Below the pieces are notes generated by a model. The model was given only the letters and a program-made list of their open reading frames with translations, searched no databases and had not been told where the DNA came from. Positions 1 to 7,944 of a stretch of DNA of 64,000 bases are shown here, one piece after another; within the stretch, counting starts at the first letter, position 1; the number at the start of each line of letters is the position of its first letter. A program made the position numbers and the translations under genes. Source of the DNA: Hymenobacter sp. BT18 (GTDB taxonomy: Bacteria > Bacteroidota > Bacteroidia > Cytophagales > Hymenobacteraceae); assembly GCF_012273015.1 (NCBI RefSeq), contig NZ_CP050954.1, positions 3,388,001 to 3,452,000 of the forward strand, given 5' to 3'.

Positions 1-1
1 G

Positions 2-472
2 GCCTCAGCCCTGAAGTGGAACGGCAACTTTGTGTGGGCCTGCAAAAACTACGACGGCGACGTGCAGAGCGACACCGTGGCCCAGGGCTTCGGCTCACTT
101 GGTCTGATGACGTCCACCCTGGTAACGCCCGATGGCGGCACCATGGAGGCTGAAGCCGCCCACGGCACCGTGACGCGCCACTACCGCGACCATCAGAAAG
201 GCAAGCCCACGAGCACCAACCCCATTGCCTCCATCTTCGCCTGGACGCGTGGCCTCGAGTTCCGCGGCAAGCTCGACGGCAACCAGGAGCTGATTGACTT
301 CTGTCACGCCCTGGAGCAGGTGTGCATCGAAACCGTGGAAAGTGGCAAGATGACCAAGGACCTGGCCGTCTGCATCCACGGCAACAAGGTAGAGCACGGC
401 CGCGACTACCTCTACACCGAGGAGTTCCTGGAGGCCCTGGATACCAACCTGAAAGCCAAGCTGGGCCAGTAA
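2..472 (+). CDS. icd: NADP-dependent isocitrate dehydrogenase, C-terminal part
   Basis: The gene is cut by the window start; about 156 residues remain, reading in frame from base 2 to a TAA at 470-472. The product would oxidise isocitrate to 2-oxoglutarate with NADP+ in the TCA cycle. The visible part has the NADP-binding region HGTVTRHY, followed by [19 protein letters not shown], and the preceding DVQSD and GSLGLMTS stretches typical of the eukaryote-like dimeric IDH subfamily rather than the E. coli Icd type. The tail [13 protein letters not shown] is a normal end. A strong hairpin follows directly. Subfamily placement is from memory of the motifs; the general identity is secure. Confidence 0.93.
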   Translation, partial: ASALKWNGNFVWACKNYDGDVQSDTVAQGFGSLGLMTSTLVTPDGGTMEAEAAHGTVTRHYRDHQKGKPTSTNPIASIFAWTRGLEFRGKLDGNQELIDFCHALEQVCIETVESGKMTKDLAVCIHGNKVEHGRDYLYTEEFLEALDTNLKAKLGQ

Positions 473-493
473 ATACCGCCTTTCCTTAAATAA

Positions 494-526
494 AGCGCCC
501 GTCCGGCTATCCGGATGGGCGCTTTT
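494..526 (+). terminator. Rho-independent terminator after icd
   Basis: A 12-bp stem (arm GCGCCCGTCCGG, one G-T pair) closes a CTAT loop and is followed by TTTT. It lies 22 bases after the icd stop. The next gene is convergent, so it may serve both strands, although no matching T-run is obvious on the minus strand. Confidence 0.85.
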
Positions 527-572
527 GTAGGTGGGAAGCTGTGGCGCAGGCAGGCGCACCGCGTACGGCCGC

Positions 573-1502
573 TCAGAGTTCCTCTACTTCCAGCTCCAAG
601 TCGAAGTTGTAGTCCAGCGCGTAGGTAGCTTTGGGCTCCCGCTGGCGCAACGCCGTTTGTGTTTCCGTTACGGGCATCCACCGGGCGGGCTGTTTGAGAG
701 TCGGAGCTCGCCACACCCAGCTCTGGCACTGCCCAGGGTTTTCTACCATGCGGTAGGCCAGGGTCGGAAATAAACTTTCTGCCACCAGCCGGGACGCGCC
801 AGCAGATGATGCAACCTCCGCGTAGAAATACACGCGTGCGCCCTCGCCTTTTCTAAGTTTGGGGTTCTGTAAATCCAACTCTTGGGGCACTGATTTGCTA
901 TTCAGTGGATGCGACAGCCAGTGGCGGCGCACGTAGGTTTCCTTCGGGTGTGTGGTCAAACCTTCGGCCACAATGAACAGCCCCTGCGCCGGCACCACCA
1001 CCCGTTGATCGGCCACATCGAAGCGCAGCCAGCCCTTCTTTTCGCCCGCATTATCGGGCGTCAGCAGCAGCTTTTGCGCCAGCAGGCTCTGGGCATCGGT
1101 GGGCGCTTGGGCGCGGGCGCCAGGGCTAAGCCAAAGCGCCACGCGGCCTTCCTGAAAGTTGCGCCGCGCCGCAAACATACCACTGGCTTTTTCGGGCATT
1201 CGGGAGCCCAGCCGCACGCGCACCGCCCGCACCAGGTAGGTGTGGGCCGTGTCCGGTGGGCCATGCCACACGGCCACGCGGCTGGTGGGAAGCAGCTTGT
1301 GGCCAAACGACGTGTACAGGCCGCGCGTTTCGCCGGGTGCGCTCAGCAGCCGCGCCTTCGGATGTACGCGCACGGCTACTTCAGGGAGGATAACATGCCG
1401 GTAAGCCGAGTCGGACGTAGCAACCTGGCTGAAACCCGGCCAAGGGCTTAATAACCCCACTAGCAAAAGGACCCTCCGGAGGTTAAAAATGCATCGACAC
1501 AT
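573..1502 (-). CDS. Secreted protein of unknown function
   Basis: This 309-residue protein begins with a basic N-terminus (RR at 9-10), a hydrophobic core LLLVGLL and a plausible signal peptidase site after PGFSQ (about residue 26), so export is likely. The rest is soluble and mixed alpha/beta in character, without a lipobox, membrane segments or a T9SS tail. I recognise no domain. It ends in an acidic tail (DLELEVEEL). It converges on icd across a terminator. Codon use matches the neighbours. A periplasmic or outer-surface role is inference from the signal peptide only. Confidence 0.7.
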   Translation of the reverse strand: MCRCIFNLRRVLLLVGLLSPWPGFSQVATSDSAYRHVILPEVAVRVHPKARLLSAPGETRGLYTSFGHKLLPTSRVAVWHGPPDTAHTYLVRAVRVRLGSRMPEKASGMFAARRNFQEGRVALWLSPGARAQAPTDAQSLLAQKLLLTPDNAGEKKGWLRFDVADQRVVVPAQGLFIVAEGLTTHPKETYVRRHWLSHPLNSKSVPQELDLQNPKLRKGEGARVYFYAEVASSAGASRLVAESLFPTLAYRMVENPGQCQSWVWRAPTLKQPARWMPVTETQTALRQREPKATYALDYNFDLELEVEEL

Positions 1503-1520
1503 AAAACGATAAATAGCTTA

Positions 1521-1616
1521 TCACTCAAACCCGGCTTCCTGCAGCACCACCGATTGCCCCACGCGACTCTGTCGCCACTGCTGCGTCACGGTGTCGCGGT
1601 ACCAGCTTTCGGCCGT
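1521..1616 (-). pseudogene. Possible C-terminal remnant of a Uma2-type protein
   Basis: On the minus strand an open frame without a start codon runs for about 31 codons to a TGA at 1521-1523. It encodes a peptide with ESWYRDTVTQQW in the middle and VVLQEAGFE at the end. Its composition looks protein-like, and it recalls the strand-rich end of Uma2/DUF820 nuclease-like proteins, which often carry a W..D..T..W pattern. An in-frame TAA at 1617-1619 cuts it off. If real, it is the stub of a lost gene. The family guess is weak. Confidence 0.3.
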
Positions 1617-1652
1617 TTACAACAGAGCAGATAAGGAAGCGCCCGGCTGCGT

Positions 1653-2021
1653 CTAGGAAATAAGCTTCAGACACAGCGGATATGACCACAGAACCCCGTC
1701 CCGGGCCTTTACTGCGCCAACGATGGGGAAGATAATGGATATCAGCCCCAGGGCCATCAGCAGCGGAATACCGATCAGCACGATGCACAGCAGCGCACCT
1801 ACCGCCCCGTAAATCAGAGTGCTGATAATCCAGTTGACGACCATTTTGCCGTGGGCATCGAGGCCCGGTATTTCATCCTTCTTGGTCTGCCACAGCACAA
1901 TCGGGACGATGTAGCCCGCCCCGGGCACCAGCAGCCCGGCCAGCTGGGAAAGATGCAGGTAAGTTGCCCATTCGCGCAGGTTGGCGTCGGCGTGCAGATT
2001 GTCCGTATCCAGATTGTTCAT
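1653..2021 (-). CDS. DUF4870 domain membrane protein
   Basis: A 122-residue protein starting MNNLDTDNLHAD (ATG at 2019-2021). The pattern matches the DUF4870 family: an amphipathic start with EWATYLHLSQLAGLLVPGAGYIVPIVLW, a short loop with KKDEIPGLDAHGK, then MVVNWIISTLIYGAV and a third hydrophobic stretch before ARDGVLWSYPL. Three membrane segments at roughly residues 18-38, 60-78 and 80-104 are likely. The function is unknown; it is common in Bacteroidota. An in-frame ATG 16 codons upstream gives a 138-residue form, but family members usually start near the shorter site. Confidence 0.8.
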   Translation of the reverse strand: MNNLDTDNLHADANLREWATYLHLSQLAGLLVPGAGYIVPIVLWQTKKDEIPGLDAHGKMVVNWIISTLIYGAVGALLCIVLIGIPLLMALGLISIIFPIVGAVKARDGVLWSYPLCLKLIS

Positions 2022-2107
2022 GTAGCAGGGGATAAGGCGAAAAGATGGCGCAAAATAAGAGTCGCTCAATCATTAACATCCTGGCCCGACGAGATTATCT
2101 AAAACAA

Positions 2108-2147
2108 AAAACGCGGCGCCTCCCAGCCAGGGGAAGCGCCGCGTTTT
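2108..2147 (-). terminator. Terminator after sucD
   Basis: Arms AAAACGCGGCGC and GCGCCGCGTTTT pair perfectly (12 bp) and extend through a bulge into CCC/GGG around an AGCCAG loop. The A-run on the plus strand gives a U-tract for minus-strand transcripts leaving sucD, which ends at 2170. The plus-strand T-run means it could also work in the other direction. Confidence 0.85.
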
Positions 2148-2169
2148 AGCTTACGGAGAAAGCCGAACT

Positions 2170-3051
2170 CTACTTGCCGCTCAGCACGCGCAGCATGGTG
2201 TCGCCAATTTCGGCGGGCGAGTCTACCACGTGGATGCCGCACTCGCGCATGATGGCCATTTTCGCGGCGGCCGTGTCGTCGGCGCCGCCTACGATGGCAC
2301 CGGCGTGGCCCATGCGGCGACCGGGAGGGGCCGTCTGGCCGGCAATGAAGCCAACTACGGGCTTCTTGTTGCCGGTTTCCTTGATCCAGCGGGCGGCCTC
2401 GGCTTCCATGCCGCCGCCGATTTCGCCAATCATCACGATGCCTTCGGTTTCGGGGTCGTTCATGAGCAGCTCCACGGCTTCCTTAGTGGTGGTGCCGATG
2501 ATGGGGTCACCTCCGATGCCGATGGCCGTGGTCTGGCCCAGGCCGGCTTTGGTGAGCTGGTCAACGGCTTCGTAGGTCAGTGTGCCCGACTTTGACACGA
2601 TGCCTACGCGGCCTTTCTGGAAAATAAAGCCGGGCATGATGCCCACTTTGCACTCGCCGGCGGTCATTACGCCGGGGCAGTTGGGCCCGATCATGCGCAG
2701 ACCTTCGCGGCCCTTCAGGTATTCTTTCACCGCAATCATGTCCTTGGTGGGGATGCCCTCGGTGATGGTCACGATAACCTTGATGCCGGCATCAGCAGCT
2801 TCCATGATGGCGTCGGCGGCGAAAGCCGGGGGCACGAAAATGATGCTGGTATCGGCGCCGGCCTGCTCTACGGCCTCGGCCACGGTGTTGAACACGGGCC
2901 GGTCGAGGTGCTGGGTGCCACCTTTGCCGGGCGTCACGCCGCCTACCACGTTGGTGCCGTACTCAATCATCTGCTGGGCATGGAACGAGCCTTCGGAGCC
3001 AGTAAAGCCCTGCACAATCACTTTGGAATCCTTGTTGACCAGAACACTCAT
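2170..3051 (-). CDS. sucD: Succinyl-CoA ligase (ADP/GDP-forming) alpha subunit
   Basis: This 293-residue protein is the CoA-binding and phosphohistidine subunit that, with SucC, interconverts succinyl-CoA and succinate with nucleotide phosphorylation in the TCA cycle. The CoA-binding Rossmann start shows [11 protein letters not shown] at 15-25. IGPNCPGV and [12 protein letters not shown] are family signatures, and the catalytic histidine is His249 in [12 protein letters not shown]. Length is normal. The start [10 protein letters not shown] at 3049-3051 fits the family; a longer in-frame start would add 21 residues without homologous character. sucC is not adjacent. A TACTTTTG -7 box lies upstream. 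Confidence 0.96.
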   Translation of the reverse strand: MSVLVNKDSKVIVQGFTGSEGSFHAQQMIEYGTNVVGGVTPGKGGTQHLDRPVFNTVAEAVEQAGADTSIIFVPPAFAADAIMEAADAGIKVIVTITEGIPTKDMIAVKEYLKGREGLRMIGPNCPGVMTAGECKVGIMPGFIFQKGRVGIVSKSGTLTYEAVDQLTKAGLGQTTAIGIGGDPIIGTTTKEAVELLMNDPETEGIVMIGEIGGGMEAEAARWIKETGNKKPVVGFIAGQTAPPGRRMGHAGAIVGGADDTAAAKMAIMRECGIHVVDSPAEIGDTMLRVLSGK

Positions 3052-3122
3052 AGAAGTGGGGTTAGCGGAAAATTGCGGGTTGAGGGTGGGAATTTCGCCG
3101 GCAGCCAAAGGCATCGGCGGGG

Positions 3123-3130
3123 CAAAAGTA
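3123..3130 (-). promoter_or_regulatory. Putative -7 box for sucD
   Basis: Read on the minus strand this is TACTTTTG, an exact match to the Bacteroidota sigma-A -7 consensus TAnnTTTG, 72 bases before the sucD ATG. A TTC, close to the usual TTG, sits about 20 bases further upstream. Confidence 0.45.
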
Positions 3131-3258
3131 GGCTTTTTTAGGTGGAGCGCGAAGCCTTGTTTGCCATGGGCCGGGCGGGGCAGAAGCCGATGGGGCTTGG
3201 CGGGTGGAGGACTTTCCAGGAAAGCCGGCCCGGCCCCCGGGCTACGGCGGCAAATCCG

Positions 3259-3266
3259 TACCTTTG
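3259..3266 (+). promoter_or_regulatory. Putative -7 box for the cysteine/cystathionine synthase gene
   Basis: TACCTTTG exactly matches TAnnTTTG and lies 31 bases before the ATG at 3298. No good TTG -33 element is present; the upstream stretch is very GC-rich. Confidence 0.45.
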
Positions 3267-3297
3267 CCGGCTCTCACCCAGATGACCTTTTCTGATA

Positions 3298-4275
3298 ATG
3301 TACCTGAATAATATTGTTGAAGCCATTGGCAACACGCCCCTGGTCAAGCTCAATAAAGTAGCCGACGGCATCAAAGGCACCGTGCTGGCCAAAGTAGAAT
3401 ACTTTAACCCCGGCAACTCGGTGAAAGACCGCATGGCCGTGAAAATGGTAGAAGATGCCGAGAAAGCCGGTATTCTGAAGCCCGGCGGCACCATCATCGA
3501 AGGCACCAGCGGCAACACGGGCATGGGCCTGGCGCTGGCCGCCATTGCCAAGGGCTACCAGTGCATCTTTGTGATGAGCGACAAGCAGAGCAAGGAAAAG
3601 CAGGACATTCTGCGGGCCGTGGGTGCTCAGGTAGTGGTATGCCCCGTAGACGTAGCCCCCGAAGACCCGCGCAGCTACTACTCGGTGGCGCGCCGCCTGA
3701 GCCAGGAGACGCCCAACTCGTTCTACCCCAACCAGTACGACAACATGTCGAACACGGCGGCCCACTACGAAAGCACCGGCCCCGAAATCTGGAAGCAAAC
3801 CGAGGGCACCATCACCCACCTGGCCTGCGGCGTGGGCACCGGCGGCACCATCTGCGGCACGGCCAAGTACCTGAAAGAGCAGAATCCTAACCTCGTGGCC
3901 GTGGGCCTCGACACCTACGGCTCGGTGTTCAAGAAGTACAAGGAAACGGGTATTTTCGATGAAAACGAAATCTATCCATACAAGACGGAAGGCATCGGGG
4001 AAGACATTCTACCCAAGAATGTTAACTTCGACCTGATCGACCTGTTCATTAAAGTAACCGACCAGGATGCGGCACTCATGACGCGGCGCCTGGCCAAAGA
4101 AGAAGGCTTGTTCGTAGGCTGGTCGTGCGGCTCGGCCGTCCACGGTGCCCTCGAATACGCGAAAGAGCATCTGCAGGAAGGCGACACCATGGTCATTATC
4201 CTGCCCGACCACGGCACGCGCTACCTCGGTAAAATTTACAACGACGACTGGATGCAGGCCCAGGGCTGGCTTTAA
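3298..4275 (+). CDS. PLP-dependent cystathionine beta-synthase / cysteine synthase
   Basis: A 325-residue fold-type II PLP enzyme. The Schiff-base lysine is Lys43 in NPGNSVKDR, the substrate loop is TSGNTG at 70-75, and the phosphate-binding loop is GVGTGGT near residue 180. DPRSYYSVARRL, NQYDNMSN and GIGEDILP resemble cystathionine beta-synthase (serine plus homocysteine to cystathionine) more than O-acetylserine sulfhydrylase, but there is no C-terminal CBS regulatory domain, so the length suits a catalytic-core-only enzyme. Either reaction belongs to sulfur amino acid metabolism in the cytosol. It is divergent from sucD. Choosing between CBS and CysK needs an alignment. Confidence 0.9.
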   Translation: MYLNNIVEAIGNTPLVKLNKVADGIKGTVLAKVEYFNPGNSVKDRMAVKMVEDAEKAGILKPGGTIIEGTSGNTGMGLALAAIAKGYQCIFVMSDKQSKEKQDILRAVGAQVVVCPVDVAPEDPRSYYSVARRLSQETPNSFYPNQYDNMSNTAAHYESTGPEIWKQTEGTITHLACGVGTGGTICGTAKYLKEQNPNLVAVGLDTYGSVFKKYKETGIFDENEIYPYKTEGIGEDILPKNVNFDLIDLFIKVTDQDAALMTRRLAKEEGLFVGWSCGSAVHGALEYAKEHLQEGDTMVIILPDHGTRYLGKIYNDDWMQAQGWL

Positions 4276-4316
4276 GCTACCCTGTACCTTCTCTTGCCGG
4301 CTTTATCCTCTTCCTT

Positions 4317-4724
4317 ATGACGCAGAAGTTGCAGCGCATTGTGCTGGTAGATGACAACGAAACCACCAGCTTCCTGAATAACCGCCTGCTCAACCGCCTG
4401 GAGGTAGCCGAGCAAATCCAGACCTTTTCCAAAGCCGAGCAGGCCTTTCAGGAACTCTGGGGTGGGCCGAATGCGCAGCCCCGCGCCGATGCACCCAACC
4501 TGGTATTCGTGGACCTGAAAATGCCCGGCATGGACGGCTTTGAGTTTCTGGAGCTCTTCAACAAGCTGCCTGATGCCGTGCGCGGGCAAACCGTCATGGC
4601 TGTGCTCACCACTTCCATGCACGCTGCCGATACCGCCCGCGTGGCCCAGTACCCCGATGTGGAGTACCTGGCCAAGCCCCTGACGGAAGAAAAAATGCAA
4701 AAGCTGCTGAAAAAACGGTTTTAA
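4317..4724 (+). CDS. Single-domain response regulator
   Basis: A 135-residue receiver domain with no output domain. The acidic pair is Asp12-Asp13 in LVDDN, the phosphoacceptor is Asp66 in VFVDLKMPGMDGFEF, the switch threonine is Thr99 in TTSM and the conserved lysine is Lys120 in LAKPL. CheY-like stand-alone receivers of this type are abundant in Cytophagales and act by binding a partner protein or hybrid kinase. No kinase is adjacent; the closest upstream gene, 41 bases away, is metabolic. Its stop is followed 6 bases later by a 36-bp inverted repeat. Confidence 0.92.
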   Translation: MTQKLQRIVLVDDNETTSFLNNRLLNRLEVAEQIQTFSKAEQAFQELWGGPNAQPRADAPNLVFVDLKMPGMDGFEFLELFNKLPDAVRGQTVMAVLTTSMHAADTARVAQYPDVEYLAKPLTEEKMQKLLKKRF

Positions 4725-4729
4725 CCAGA

Positions 4730-4818
4730 GTAAAACTAATAGCAGTGAGAGGTGAGCCTTTCGTTCTGGCAACGCGCCGTTGAACGAAAGGCTCACCTCT
4801 CACTGCTATTAGTTTTAC
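4730..4818. repeat. Perfect 36-bp inverted repeat between convergent genes
   Basis: The arms 4730-4765 and 4783-4818 are perfect reverse complements (GTAAAACTAATAGCAGTGAG at the outer end), around a 17-base loop that itself contains CAACG/CGTTG. It fills nearly the whole gap between the receiver gene and adenine deaminase. There is no T-run, so it is longer and different from an ordinary intrinsic terminator, though it probably stops transcription from both sides. Confidence 0.9.
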
Positions 4819-4827
4819 ATCTGAACC

Positions 4828-6492
4828 TTACACCACGGCTTCTACAAACCGGAAGGCTTCGCCATCGAACAGGCCTTTGTCGCTGAGCTTAAGGCTGGGA
4901 ATCACCAGCAGGGCCATAAACGAAAGCGTCATGAACGGGGCCTGCAGCGGGGAGCCGAGCTGTTTGGCCAGCGCATCGACGGCGGCATAGGCCTCGGCCA
5001 CGTGGTAGCCTTCCCGGTCCGACATCAGGCCTGCCACCGGTAGTGGCAAAACTAGCTCCTGCCCGTCGGGGCCGACGGCAGCCAAGCCACCGCGGGCTTC
5101 CATTACCAGATTTACGGCCCGGGCCAAGCTTTCGTCGTCGCAGCCTACGGCCGTAATGTTGTGCGAATCGTGGCCCACGGAACTGGCCAGGGCGCCGCCT
5201 TTCAAACCAAAGCCCTGGATAAAGGCCACGGCCGGCGCGGCCGGTTGGTAGCGGTTCACTACGCTCAGCTTGAGAACGTCCCGCGCTACCTCGGACAGTA
5301 CCATACCATTTTCCGTGCGGGCGGGTACGTCGTGGCGGGCCGTAATCAGCTGCCCGTCGAAGCACTCAATCACGCGCACCGTAGCGGCGGGCTGGGGCGC
5401 AGGCAGTTGAAAATCCTCGGCCCGCACGGTGGTGGCCACAAAGTTATTGACCACGGCCACCGGCCCGGCCGGAATGCGCGTCTGCCCATTTTCAGCCACC
5501 AGCTGCCCATCCAAGTAGGTCTGTTGCACCCGGAAATCGGTAAGGTTGTCGACCACGATAAAGTCGGCCGCGTCGCCCACGCGGAGGAGGCCCACGGGTA
5601 GGCGGTAATGCTCCACGGGGTTGCGGCAGGCCACGCGCAGCACCTTCAGCACGTCCTGGCCGCGGGCCACGGCGCGCTGCACCAGCTGGTTGATGTGGCC
5701 CAGCACCAACGTATCGGGGTGCTTGTCGTCGGAGCAAAACATCAGGTTTTCGTAGTGCTCCGGCAGTAAGTCAATCAGGGCCTCGAAGTTGCGGGCCGCT
5801 GAGCCTTCCCGGATCAGGATTTTCATGCCCACGGCCAGCTTGTCCAGGGCTTCTTCGGCCGTGAAGCACTCGTGGTCGGTGCTGATGCCGGCTTCGGCGT
5901 AGCGGCGGGCGTCCTCGCCGCGCAGGCCGGGCGCGTGCCCATCCACGGGGCGGCCGTACTGCTGGGCCAGCCTGATTTTCTCCATCACGCCGGCGTCGCG
6001 GCCGAGTACGCCGGGCCAGTTCATCATCTCGGCTAGGTAGCCGATTTCGGGGTACTCTTTAAATAATAGCTCAATGTCGGCGGCGGTTATTTCAGCCCCG
6101 GCCGTTTCGAAGGGCGTGGCCGGCACGCACGATGGCGCCCCAAAGCAAAACTTGAACGGCACCTGCGCCGCGCTCTGAAGCATGTACCGCACGCCTGCCA
6201 CGCCCAGCACATTCCCGATTTCGTGCGGGTCGGACACCGTAGCCACGGTACCGTGTGTTACGGCCAGCCGGGCAAACTCTGCGGGCACCAGCAAGGAGCT
6301 TTCCACGTGCACGTGGGCATCTACAAAGCCAGGCAGGGCGTAGGGGAGGGAGGCGTCGGGCTCGGTGGCGCCGGTAGGCTCAACGGCCGCAATGCGCCCG
6401 GCCGCTACGCGTACCGTGGCCGGGCGGATGGTGTTGGCAAACAAGTCGACCACATTGGCCAGCAGGGAAAAATCAGCAGACATAGGCAGCAT
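4828..6492 (-). CDS. ade: Adenine deaminase
   Basis: A 554-residue metal-dependent amidohydrolase that deaminates adenine to hypoxanthine in purine salvage. The metal motif is His60 and His62 in DAHVHVESS. TVSDPHEIGN, GHAPGLRG, ISTDHECF and FCSDDKHPD are adenine deaminase signatures, and the C-terminal adenine-deaminase domain contains KGGALASSVGHDSHNI. Length is normal for bacterial Ade (about 540-590). ATG at 6490-6492 or the internal Met4 (MSADF) could be the start; both keep the whole domain. It stands alone and converges on the receiver gene. Confidence 0.95.
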   Translation of the reverse strand: MLPMSADFSLLANVVDLFANTIRPATVRVAAGRIAAVEPTGATEPDASLPYALPGFVDAHVHVESSLLVPAEFARLAVTHGTVATVSDPHEIGNVLGVAGVRYMLQSAAQVPFKFCFGAPSCVPATPFETAGAEITAADIELLFKEYPEIGYLAEMMNWPGVLGRDAGVMEKIRLAQQYGRPVDGHAPGLRGEDARRYAEAGISTDHECFTAEEALDKLAVGMKILIREGSAARNFEALIDLLPEHYENLMFCSDDKHPDTLVLGHINQLVQRAVARGQDVLKVLRVACRNPVEHYRLPVGLLRVGDAADFIVVDNLTDFRVQQTYLDGQLVAENGQTRIPAGPVAVVNNFVATTVRAEDFQLPAPQPAATVRVIECFDGQLITARHDVPARTENGMVLSEVARDVLKLSVVNRYQPAAPAVAFIQGFGLKGGALASSVGHDSHNITAVGCDDESLARAVNLVMEARGGLAAVGPDGQELVLPLPVAGLMSDREGYHVAEAYAAVDALAKQLGSPLQAPFMTLSFMALLVIPSLKLSDKGLFDGEAFRFVEAVV

Positions 6493-6565
6493 ACTACAAG
6501 GGCAACGGGTGGCGTTGCGGGGTAAAGAACCTTAACTTTACGTACATTTTAGCAAGGTTTCCGCC

Positions 6566-6727
6566 GTGAGAAAGAGTATTTCCCTGTTTTTGGTCGCGTG
6601 CATGCTGCTTCTGGTGGGCAGTGCCGCTACGGGCTGTGCGCGCAACTCGTCCCTGCAAAAGAAAACGGCCTCCTACAAGCGCAAAGCCAAGAGCGGTAAG
6701 ATTCCGTGCCCCTGCGAAAGTCATTAG
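6566..6727 (+). CDS. Very small lipoprotein with a CPC tail motif
   Basis: A 53-residue frame with a GTG start at 6566-6568. The start MRKSISLFLVACMLLLVGSAATGC looks like a lipoprotein signal peptide with Cys24 as the lipid-attachment site. The mature part is short and basic (LQKKTASYKRKAKSGK) and ends in IPCPCESH before the TAG at 6725. Similar small basic proteins ending in a CPC-like motif are, as I recall, widespread in Cytophagales, with no known function. It is divergent from ade. The GTG start is the only in-frame choice that keeps the signal peptide. Confidence 0.6.
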   Translation: MRKSISLFLVACMLLLVGSAATGCARNSSLQKKTASYKRKAKSGKIPCPCESH

Positions 6728-6764
6728 GGGGCAGGGGTTATTCTAATGCCTAAACTATGTCCAT

Positions 6765-7403
6765 ATGAAGCATACTACTATCTATAAGCTGCTATTCTCC
6801 GCTGGGTTGGGCATGCTGGCCGGCTCGGCGCAAGCCCAGTACGGAAATAATGCCTTGCCGAAAATTATTACGTACAAGCCAGGTGTCTACCAGCTGCAGG
6901 ATGGGAGCTGGCGTGCTGGTCAGCTGTACGCTGATGCTGGTGAGCATCTGCGGGTGCGCAACCCCGACGATAAAAAGATTACGGAGTACCAACCCAACGA
7001 AGTGCAAACGTTCGTGTTGGCCCTCGACACCTTCAGAGTGGTGCGGGGAGTAGATATTTCGGCCCGACGTCGCTTGTCCAGCGCTTTTGCCAGGCAGCTT
7101 TACCGGGCAGGCAGTTTCACGGTTTTTGAGTTGGAGCATAGTGTGCCCGGGGCGGTGGGCGTCTTGGCTCTCGGCGTCACGGAACAGTATAGCCTGGTCG
7201 TCCAGCCACGTACCGGCGACGGAGTGCGGGTCCCTGCTACCAGAGGCGCTTTCGAAAAAGCCATGCTGCCACTCGTTGGTGATTGTCCGGAACTAGCCAC
7301 CAAAATCAAGGCAGGCAAACTAGGGAAGCAACACCTGCGCGAAATCCTGACCACCTACATCCAGTGGGAGCGTACAAAATCACAACCCACCGGCCAGCAA
7401 TAG
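6765..7403 (+). CDS. Secreted protein of unknown function
   Basis: A 212-residue protein with a clean signal peptide (LLFSAGLGMLAGSAQAQ, cleavage near residue 25). The mature region begins YGNNALPKII, then GVYQLQDGSWRAGQL, suggesting a small beta domain. A basic stretch (RRRLSSAFARQLYRAG) follows near residue 100, and the C-terminal half is helical (MLPLVGDCPELATKIKAGKLG). I do not recognise a named family. Proteins of this shape in Bacteroidota often report on outer-membrane or surface stress, but that is not supported here. It lies 37 bases after the small lipoprotein and 16 before the next gene, so the three may be co-transcribed. Confidence 0.7.
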   Translation: MKHTTIYKLLFSAGLGMLAGSAQAQYGNNALPKIITYKPGVYQLQDGSWRAGQLYADAGEHLRVRNPDDKKITEYQPNEVQTFVLALDTFRVVRGVDISARRRLSSAFARQLYRAGSFTVFELEHSVPGAVGVLALGVTEQYSLVVQPRTGDGVRVPATRGAFEKAMLPLVGDCPELATKIKAGKLGKQHLREILTTYIQWERTKSQPTGQQ

Positions 7404-7419
7404 TTCTAATTGATCATTC

Positions 7420-7815
7420 ATGTCTTCCGAATCTCCCCTTGCCTCCCTGCGTGCCGCTGCCGAAGCCGTACGCCAGCAGCTCCAGGTAAATGCCTTCGAC
7501 GCCGCCGCCGTGCAGCGCCTTTCCGACCTGATTGAGGTCCAGCGCCCAGCTATTCAACCGGCCGACCGCGAAGGCGTGGTAATGGCGCTGGGCTGCTTTC
7601 TGGGGCAGTGCATGGTAGACACGTATCAGGGCGAATGGGCCGCCGGGCCCGATGGCAGCACGGGCGTGGGGCTGGCCGGAAGACTATTTTTCAACCCCTT
7701 CTTCTTGGTAAGCGAGCAGCTGAAAAAAGGCTTAGAGCAGTCGGTGTCTACCTTTTTCGCTTCTATTCCGCAGCGCTTAGCTACGCCGCAACAGCGCAAA
7801 AGCTGGATAAAATAA
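7420..7815 (+). CDS. Unknown protein, first of two tandem paralogues
   Basis: A 131-residue cytosolic protein: a helical N-terminus (LASLRAAAEAVRQQLQV), a helix with LSDLIEVQR, the core MALGCFLGQCMVDTYQGEW, then a beta hairpin with GVGLAGRLFFNPFFLVSEQL and a helical tail ending SWIK. The gene at 7945 encodes a clear paralogue with the same order of motifs. The G-C-F-L-G...G-x-W core recalls DUF3806-type proteins, but I would not assign it. Function unknown. Confidence 0.72.
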   Translation: MSSESPLASLRAAAEAVRQQLQVNAFDAAAVQRLSDLIEVQRPAIQPADREGVVMALGCFLGQCMVDTYQGEWAAGPDGSTGVGLAGRLFFNPFFLVSEQLKKGLEQSVSTFFASIPQRLATPQQRKSWIK

Positions 7816-7862
7816 GAATTTTTGAAGAATAATTTCATTTTTCCGCGCTGATTAAATATACT

Positions 7863-7910
7863 TACTCAACCCACCCTGAGTCCACCCGGAAACACACCTA
7901 TGGTTGAGTA
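7863..7910. promoter_or_regulatory. 9-bp inverted repeat before the second paralogue
   Basis: TACTCAACC (7863-7871) and GGTTGAGTA (7902-7910) are perfect reverse complements, 30 bases apart, in the AT-richer gap between the two paralogues. It could be an operator or a leader hairpin; the sequence does not decide. Confidence 0.3.
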
Positions 7911-7944
7911 AACTGGTCAGCTGAGAAGCTGGTCGCAATGAGCA

